A DNA stretch of 64,000 nucleotides from Diplolepis rosae (taxonomy: Eukaryota > Arthropoda > Insecta > Hymenoptera > Diplolepididae). The stretch spans positions 5,146,001 to 5,210,000 of the forward strand of contig JAPYXD010000522.1 in NCBI GenBank assembly GCA_030998225.1, in the 5' to 3' direction. The notes below the pieces were generated by a model. That model did no database searches. It was given only the letters and a program-made list of their open reading frames with translations, and had not been told where the DNA came from. The first letter of the stretch is position 1; every line of letters starts with the position of its first letter. A program made the translations under genes and the position numbers. Positions 57,203 through 64,000 of this stretch are shown here, in pieces.

Positions 57203-58224
57203 TTACCAAAAACTATTAAGGATGCAGTTCCGAATGGTTGAATCTTCAAATTTCCATCAAACTCTCCACATTTGGCTATTTTGACGCACTGATTACGAAT
57301 ATAATAGTGAAAATTTTCGACAAGTCGATTTTCATGGTGTAGCCATAAGAAAAGCCATAAAAATCATGGTTGTTTGCGTTTATCTCAACCAATATGCAAA
57401 ATTTCGCAAAATGTTCAAAATATAACTTGTAGACCTCATCAAGATACACATTTTTTGTCATTCATTCTCCTATTTCATGTTCAATAGGGGATGATTTTCA
57501 TTTAGAAAAACTTCTCATCGTGTACCTGTCTGTTTTATTCCATTTAATCTCATTTTTCTCGAAAAATAATGGTTTTAGAGCAAAAATGTATAAAACATTG
57601 AAGATAGATCTTTTGATTCGCTAAGACTTTTGTGAGATATATTTTTTTTCTGGATCAATATTTATCGCGATAAAATGAAAAAACTTGTTTAAAACATTTT
57701 TTGTTTGTTTCGACCTTGAAAATCAAATTTGCAGGTATTTTCATCATCATATTCGTAATGAGAGCATCGAAATGCGTTGGTATAGTATAAGTTTAAAGTT
57801 AATCGAAGGCTTTTCAGATGTTTATCTGTTTGTCTATTATACAGTTGAATAAATTTTTAGTCGGTTCAATTAAAAAATTCGTTTTATGCAACCAAAGATG
57901 GTATTTTTGGATACGATTTAGTTAAATTAAACAAATATTGTAGTTGATTTAACCAAAAATCTTGCTTAGATAAAGTAAGTTTTTTTTCTGGTTGCAATTT
58001 TAATAATCATTCATTTTTAAATATCCCTACAATTTTTAAGAAACAGATTATCAAAGCTGGATGTATAAAAATTACATAAAATTCACTAGCTGAAAAACTA
58101 TTTTGAATTCCTTTCAATATTTGAGTTCTGGATCTCAACTTATTCGAACCTCAACGAAACTGAATGTTTAAAATTACACGTGTATAGCAGCATCTATTTC
58201 AAAATTCCAAGAATCCAAAACAAT
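57203..58224. other. intergenic, nothing recognised
   Basis: AT-rich DNA without supported frames or matched repeats. Confidence 0.4.
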
Positions 58225-58447
58225 TTGAACCCTCAAAATACCGAAACGACCAAATTTGGACCAAAACAAGCCTTAAAACCAACAATTATAAGAACCTAAT
58301 AAAAAAGGATGAAAGAAAAAAACAGGAAAGGGTTTTGGAATGTCGCCTTCCTTTTTCTTCTTTCTTTTTCATACGGTTCTCAGAATTGTTGATTTTAAAG
58401 CTTGTTTTGGTCCAAATTTGGTCGTTTCGGTATTTTGAGGGTTCGAA
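58225..58447. repeat. foldback element X
   Basis: Arms of about 70 bases at 58,225-58,296 and 58,374-58,447 share GAACCCTCAAAATACCGAAA, CCAAATTTGGACCAAAACAA, inverted. Weaker similarity continues outward. The loop has a CTTTTTCTTC-rich stretch. Confidence 0.8.
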
Positions 58448-58564
58448 TTATTTCGCATTCTTTAAATTTGAAATTATAGTTTTGTTTGGACGTTGATTTT
58501 GATTTGTAGTGATACAAATTCGAATTTAGTTTTGTAGCATGTATTATATTCATAGCAACATGTA

Positions 58565-59199
58565 CAGGATTTTCCAATTAGAGGTTTCATTTTGAATAGC
58601 CCGCTATTTTGGCAGCTGTTATAATAGGAGGTATCATTTTTTGACAGATGTCAACTAAAAACTATGCCATTAATAAAAATGGAACGATACACGCTTCAAC
58701 AAAGAATTGCAATTGTTAAAATTCACTACAAAAAATCATTATGAGCGATGAGGCTCATTTTCACTTTGGAAGCAAAATTATCGCATTTGGGGCTCGGAAA
58801 ATCCAAAAATGATTATTGAAAAGCCTCTCTATCCGCAACGTGTAACTGTTTGTTGCGGTTTTCAGGCAAGAGGGATCATTGGGCCTTAATTTTTTGAAAA
58901 TGAAGCAGCAGCGGCTGTTTCGGTGAATGGATTGTGCTATCGAACCATGATTAATGAATTTTTATGGCCAGAATTGGAAAATATCGATGTGGATGATATT
59001 TATTTTTAACAAGACGGCGCTACGTGACACACAAGTGGCAAAACCATTGGTATTTTGCTTGAAAAGTTTCCAGGCCGAGTGATTTCTTGAAACGACGATT
59101 ACAATTGGCCGCCAAGATCATGCGATTTTTCATTTTTAATGGTAAACCTTCCGCGTTTTTCTTATGAATCAAAATGAAACCTTCAATTGGAAAACCCTT
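58565..59199 (+). mobile_element. Tc1-like element, internally deleted (BB2)
   Basis: Inverted ends CAGGATTTTCCAATTAGAGG and, reversed, AAGGGTTTTCCAATTGAAGG are flanked by TA (58,563-58,564 and 59,200-59,201). The 635-base element retains both ends of a transposase gene. It belongs to the same broad family as BB1 but has different ends. Confidence 0.85.
58679..59095 (+). pseudogene. Tc1-like transposase, internally deleted
   Basis: ATG at 58,679 opens MERYTLQQRIAIVKIHYKKS, the N-terminal HTH of the DUF4817 type. A deletion then joins this to MSDEAHFHF, which contains the first catalytic Asp. After a frameshift it reads NYRIWGSENPKMIIEKPL, VTVCCGFQARGIIGP and a stop, then FFENEAAAAVSVNGLCYR and DIYF, stop, QDGAT with the second Asp region, and LLEKFPGRVIS. 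The third acidic residue is not reached. Several stops and one frameshift make it inactive. Confidence 0.85.
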
Positions 59200-59204
59200 T
59201 ACAA

Positions 59205-60615
59205 TACTTAATTCTTTGTATATTGATAAAAAAAAACTATGCCGATAGTAGACAGTACCACGTTTTTCCTCTATATAAGACACAATGGGAAACTGAAATG
59301 AGAAAAGTTGTCTAAGGATGTTACACACAAGATATGAAGGATGTAGACAATTGAAACAATAATCTCCGACCACAATTCATTACTGAAGGATGTAGCAATA
59401 TGTGTATTTATTCCAAAGCGAGTATCGACTATCGACTATCGCTGGAAATAACCAGAAGGCCGACTCGATCGGATATCTATATAGATGCACCTATAAGTAC
59501 AAGCCGCCTTTAAAACACATCTTCGCTAAACTTTATCCACCATCTTTTTATCACTAACATTTCTGATTGCTTTCAAATATTTTAGGCCTATTTAGTATCT
59601 ACACATACATTACAAATGCATAGGATAAACCCCTTCAAAAATGAATATCATACTTTATCATTTTCATATACAGTAAACGAAAATTGAAAAGAAGATTCTA
59701 GACATTTAAAGTTAAAGAGGACACTAGGGGGATTCATATGTAATAAAAAAGAAGCGTAGATAGAGAAATAATAGTTATTATCATCCAATTTATAACAAGA
59801 TAAAAAGCGATATTCTTTTCTTGTTTTAGACCAATTAAGGATAATAAACGCTATTCCTTAAACATGGTTATCATTAGTATACTTGTTTGGAAATTGAATA
59901 CCATTATTAAAATGATTGACATTAAACTCAACATAGGTATAGTGTTACTATTGTTTACATTGGCATGGAACTTATTGTTTGCAATATTCTCCATCATTCG
60001 AGAATGGGAAGAGATTATAATAGAAGGTATGTAGATCTTTTAATAAAATTCCATTGTTTAACCTATTTCATCCCATTATGCAGCACCATGGAACAACAAA
60101 TAATGTTTCAAATTATTTTTTGATTTATTACTAAGTTCTTTAAAAACACGTAAAATAATCCTTTACATTGAGAGAAAACTTTGAAATAATAATCGCTAAT
60201 TGTTTAAATAAATAAATATCTGGGACATTTTTAATTAGCAGACGTAAGGTAAAGGCATAAAAACGTTGCAAACATCACTTGAAAGCTACATTGACATTGA
60301 GTTTGAAAACCGCATCAAAATGTTGTAGATATCAACTGTTTGAATCATTTTGATACCCTTGGCTTTTGTGTAATCAAATCAACAAATCCTCTAGAAAAAT
60401 CACTAAATTAATAGCATATAATGGGTTGTATAACCCGATAAAATAATTAACATAGCGATAATTCACAAAGTCAGCATCGATGTCCGATAATGTATCACTC
60501 AATTAAAATTATCATCAAATTATTGCCATAGCCTGAAAGTTTTCAGAAAATTAATGATTTTCGTATGAACTAAGTTACAATAGAAGAACCAAATCCGGTG
60601 ATCACTGATTTTTAT
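59205..60615. other. intergenic, nothing recognised
   Basis: AT-rich DNA. A minus-strand frame at 59,020-59,373 begins in BB2 and is open by chance for 117 codons; it shows no motif. Confidence 0.4.
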
Positions 60616-60956
60616 TTAAGGCCATAAATGAAATTGGTCACGTGACTTGATTCCTACTTTACTGGCATTTCAATTTGTGTAATCCCATTTCTGTAAAAAA
60701 TAAGATAGGCAACTGAGAATTTGTGAAATAAAATAAAATACATTAATATTAGTCTGTCTGGTCATAAATATTTATAATTAAAAAAAATATTTCTTCGAAA
60801 AAAACTAATTTTATAATTATAAACATTTATGGCCAGACAGACTTATATTAATTCTACAAATTCTCATTGGTCTGTCTTATTTTTTATAGAAATGGGGTTA
60901 CACAAATTAAAAATTCTGATAAAGTAGGACATATATACTAACCAGATTACGTGACT
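60616..60956. repeat. foldback element L
   Basis: Arms of about 110 bases at 60,671-60,785 and 60,800-60,909 share AATTTGTGTAA(C/T)CCCATTT, AACTGAGAATTTGT-like and GTCTGTCTGG(T/C)CATAAA blocks, inverted. Similarity extends outward to TCACGTGACTTGATTCCTAC and its partner near 60,950. TTAA followed by GG or preceded by CAC lies at both outer borders. Confidence 0.75.
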
Positions 60957-60985
60957 TAAGGGGGGAGACTCGTGTAAATGACCAA
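60956..60985 (+). repeat. single TTAA-type transposon end
   Basis: TTAAGGGGGGAGACTCGTGT is very close to the end of H (TTAAGGGGGGAAATACATGT). No inverted partner was found to the right, so this is a truncated copy or its other end is outside the window. Confidence 0.5.
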
Positions 60986-61111
60986 AAATGAATACTATTT
61001 ATTTAAGGCTATAAAATAAAAACTATTAGATCTTTTTCAAATTTTTACGATATATTATCTATACTTTATACATCTGAAAATCACAGTCAAATTTTGCACT
61101 TGATACAAAAT

Positions 61112-61527
61112 GGCGGACTTTAATGGCGGCAAAGTAACTATATTTTCACAAGAGGCCCCAAACTGATGTGCAGGATTACACAAAAACTACTCATTCGATT
61201 GATTTCATATTTTGTAGGTAGTCAGGTGAAACAATTATCTACAATTTGTATGGATTATTTTTTCAAATATTTTAAATTAAACAATACTTTTTGCACAATT
61301 AAACAAGAAAAAAATGCTCAAAATTCAAAATTTTTTAAAAATCATGTTAAAAATTTTAAATTCTGCATTTTTTATTCAAATTTTTTCAATCATCTTGTAC
61401 AGAATATCATAAAAAATAAAAATCTTTGTCATTTTTCAGATTCCAATTGATGCAGCTTACGCAATCATACAGACCGTTTGGGGCCTCTTGTGAAAATATA
61501 GTTACTTTGCCGCCATTAAAGTCCGGC
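61112..61527. repeat. foldback element K
   Basis: Arms of about 51 bases match almost perfectly: GGCGGACTTTAATGGCGGCA at the left and its inverse ending GTCCGGC at the right. Each arm includes TTTTCACAAGAGGCCCCAAA. The spacer of about 310 bases is AT-rich with a 94-codon frame that I do not support. Confidence 0.85.
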
Positions 61528-61542
61528 ACTTTGTGTGTAAAA

Positions 61543-61589
61543 AAGACAATAATGCACGTCTGTTAACAGACGTTCATTATTGTCATCTT
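61543..61589. repeat. near-perfect palindrome centred on GTTAAC
   Basis: The 47 bases contain ACGTCTGTTAACAGACGT, a perfect palindrome, extended on both sides by GACAATAATG and CATTATTGTC. It lies 15 bases from element K. Confidence 0.9.
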
Positions 61590-62697
61590 TTGTATATTCC
61601 AAATTTTCAGATAGATATCGTGTAAAATAAAAAAGTTATCTTACATGGACTTTGAAAGGAAAATGCTCACGTTTTCCGGTTGATTCATGGTCTTAAAAAC
61701 GGTTTCTTTCGAACTTGTCGTAATTCATTTAGAATTCTTTTTTTTCTGTGTCTCGCTCGACATACTCGCTCTGGAGCTCGCAGGTTCGTCCTCAAATGCG
61801 ACACATATCGTTCTCACATCGTGAATGTCACACACGTAATTATAACAAGCAATTCTTACATTATAAGAAACAAAATGAAAAAAGAATTATGACAATTGGT
61901 TGAAAAACAAAAGAGTTATTCAAAGTTAAAAAATGTCAAAAAAATGCCCAGAAAACTCAAAATTTTTAGTTTAAAAATACATAAGGGTGCTAGAATTAAA
62001 AAAAAAACTTTCTAAATAAAGATACTAAACATGAAATAAATTATATGGAAGTTCTAAACTCAAAAAATAAAAAAATTAAGGCGGCGGATCCCCTGAAGAT
62101 AAATTTTACAGATCCGTGATCGTCAAATTCAGCAGATTTCAAATTATCATTTTCAATTAGAAAAAAAAATTATTCAAAAATTGTTAATCACTTCGCTTGA
62201 CCATTCAATAAAGGACCCATGTTGACTTGACCCAAGTCTGTTGTAAACTCAGGTAAATTTACAAACTTCTCTTAAAGGACCATTTTTCTTATGAAAAGTT
62301 TAGAGTTCTAAAAATTCTCGGTGTGTTTTTTTCTAGTCTATAGCGCCATCTTTTTCTAGTAAAAGACGCCACTATAAGTTGGAGAAATTGTCCGGCCACC
62401 TGTTTTTCGATAAAAGCTTAAATTATCTTAATTTGAATTATGTAAGTGAAAAAATTTGTTCTCTTAATTAAATTTAAATCTATCAAAATTCTTTATAAAA
62501 TGAGCCCAGTATGAATTCGTTTTGTTAAATTTTGAAGAAGTTATTGCAGAAATAGTCAAGATTTCAATGCTTTCTTAAATTTTAAATAACTTTCAAAGTA
62601 ATCAACATTTTTTTAATATTCTTGGACTAATTTTAAAGCTGAATTTCTACAAAATCGATCAAAATTCTTGGAGTTGATGTGTAAGTTTTTTCATACA
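61590..62697. other. no supported gene
   Basis: AT-rich DNA. GGTTGATTCATGGTCTTAA near 61,677 relates to GGTTGATCCATGGCCTTAA near 43,073, part of a dispersed repeat. Nothing coding was recognised. Confidence 0.4.
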
Positions 62698-63838
62698 TAC
62701 ACGGAAAAAATTTGTCGCTTAAAAAGTCATCGACTTTGTATAATACTCGTGGATAGGTTAGAAAGTCGACTAAACATTATGAGCCTCCTTATTGAAGAAT
62801 GTGATAGATAGTCGCTGAAAATTTAAAACGTAAAATCGAAAGTTTAAGTGACAGTCGCGGAAAATTTAAAACACCGTGGGTTGGGTTTCATTGTCTCTAA
62901 ACCAGGCATCGAAAGTCTAAGTGACAGTCGAAGAAAATTTTGAACAGTGTAAAAAGGAAAATATTATTTTCTGTGATATGATCCTGCGCACTTATATAGT
63001 TAATTATTTTTCACTTTTACATTACCTATATAATCCTAATATGAACTTACCATTATATTTAACACTGCACATAACATAAAAGCAATTTTTTATAAACACT
63101 TCGCAGCACCGAGAATCGAACGCTCGCACGCACGCACGCATCCTAACCTAATTCTAATCGCACGCCTTAACCCGCATATCCGTTACATGTCATGGAGACT
63201 TGTGTAAAATATTTGGATCACATTCAGAGTTTGAAGGCAAATCTAAAATAATAGATAAATTTCAAATTTGACGTAATACACTTTATCAAGGTAAACATAT
63301 ACTTACTCGGAACTATTTCGTCAATGTCGGCTTAATTCCAGATTAAAACGAAACATAACGACACGTAATCTCAAAATCGAACCAAAATTAGTACAAAAAC
63401 ATAAAGCTGAGCTGCATTGTCTGCTGTGCGATGCTACGAATTGCGTTTCTGCGCATCGCTTTTTGCGACTGTCGAAGAAATTTTAGAAGACGGCATATAA
63501 AATCTGATGGACTTTAGAATACAATTTACAAAACTATTTGTTTGAATTACTTTCATTTCAAATTATTCGATAGTCTTTTAAAATCTATGACAAATGAATC
63601 CAAAGATTATGAAACTTTTCATTACTTCTTAGAAAAGATCAGTTAGTGTTTAAAATACTTTTATAATAGTAAATACGCGACTTTTTTTCTTCGACCTGGT
63701 TTTCTAAAAGTTAGTCGACTTTTTTCTACTATTTCCTAAAAGTCATTGAAACCTTACAAGACTTTCTCCGATTTTACTTTCTGTCCACGACTCTTCGAAT
63801 AGTCTGTTAAATTTTAAGCGACAAATTTTTTCCGTGTA
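62698..63838. mobile_element. element Q
   Basis: Perfect inverted ends of about 27 bases, beginning TACACGGAAAAAATTTGTCG, enclose 1.14 kb. Subterminal zones contain AAGTCGAC and AGTCGAAGAAA words in several orientations. The middle has a (GCAC)n run near 63,124-63,143, a box-B-like GTTCGATTC on the minus strand beside it, and a GC-rich minus-strand leader with CGATGCGCAGAAACGC near 63,450. A gene like that in O may once have been present; none is visible. Confidence 0.85.
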
Positions 63839-64000
63839 CTGCACTAAGATTCTACAGAATCGAATTAAATTATCATTATAAATCTATAAATTTTTCCTTG
63901 CATGATGCAAGGAGTTAAAACTGTAACAAAAAAGTAGGGAAATTTCGAAAACATTTCATCTGTAGGTAAATCATAATAAAGATCATATGAATATATATTT

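Noticed and set aside
59020..59373. 117-codon minus-strand ORF
   Set aside because: It runs antisense into the Tc1-like relic BB2 and shows no motif.
61166..61450. 94-codon ORF in the spacer of element K
   Set aside because: AT-driven Phe/Asn/Lys-rich sequence between foldback arms, with no sign of constraint.

Overview
The window reads as intergenic or intronic DNA of an arthropod, most probably an insect. It is strongly AT-rich, has no operons, ribosome binding sites or long ORFs, carries GT-AG introns, and is full of mariner and Tc1-like remnants, foldback elements and tRNA-like fragments. A hymenopteran fits my memory of such repeats, but this was not tested. No rRNA, CRISPR array or viral genome was seen. 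All boundaries come from reading by eye and may be off by a few bases.

Host coding content is very thin. The best candidate is a first coding exon on the minus strand at 7,017-7,213, with an upstream in-frame stop and a GT donor. Weaker exon-like stretches lie at 1,943-2,122, 20,760-20,867, 28,390-28,611 and 41,770-41,997.

The rest is layered transposons. (1) Four mariner remnants or mariner-like relics: one at 4.87-6.72 kb interrupted by a 738-bp Tc1-like element; one whose pieces are spread over about 29.45-36.85 kb by at least eight later insertions; a 3' fragment at 13.4-13.9 kb; and a second Tc1-like relic at 58.6-59.2 kb. (2) A TTAA-flanked set whose inverted ends begin with GG or AG (J, Y, B1-B3, H, I, plus one lone end near 60.96 kb). 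Three of them (J, H, I) keep the same short coding tail, ending in ...LYGPGIAD or ...LYGAGIAD and a stop, although their ends differ. (3) A set whose ends read TACACnGAGAAAAA or close to it (C, D, E, G, O, P, Q). Element O carries a small three-exon gene whose intron phases match, and P may carry an exon. (4) Family A, about 1.3 kb, with a constant 3' end, variable 5' truncation and a GC-rich 5' head, seen in at least eight copies. (5) Foldback elements, including one with perfect 71-bp arms inserted in another element's arm.

Tandem arrays complete the picture: an 868-bp unit repeated three times inside inverted ends (24.5-27.8 kb), a 2.2-kb pyrimidine-rich minisatellite inside an inverted-repeat element (46.6-50.6 kb), and a CCAGCTGG minisatellite (54.3-54.9 kb). 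The nesting gives a relative insertion history that could be dated by divergence.
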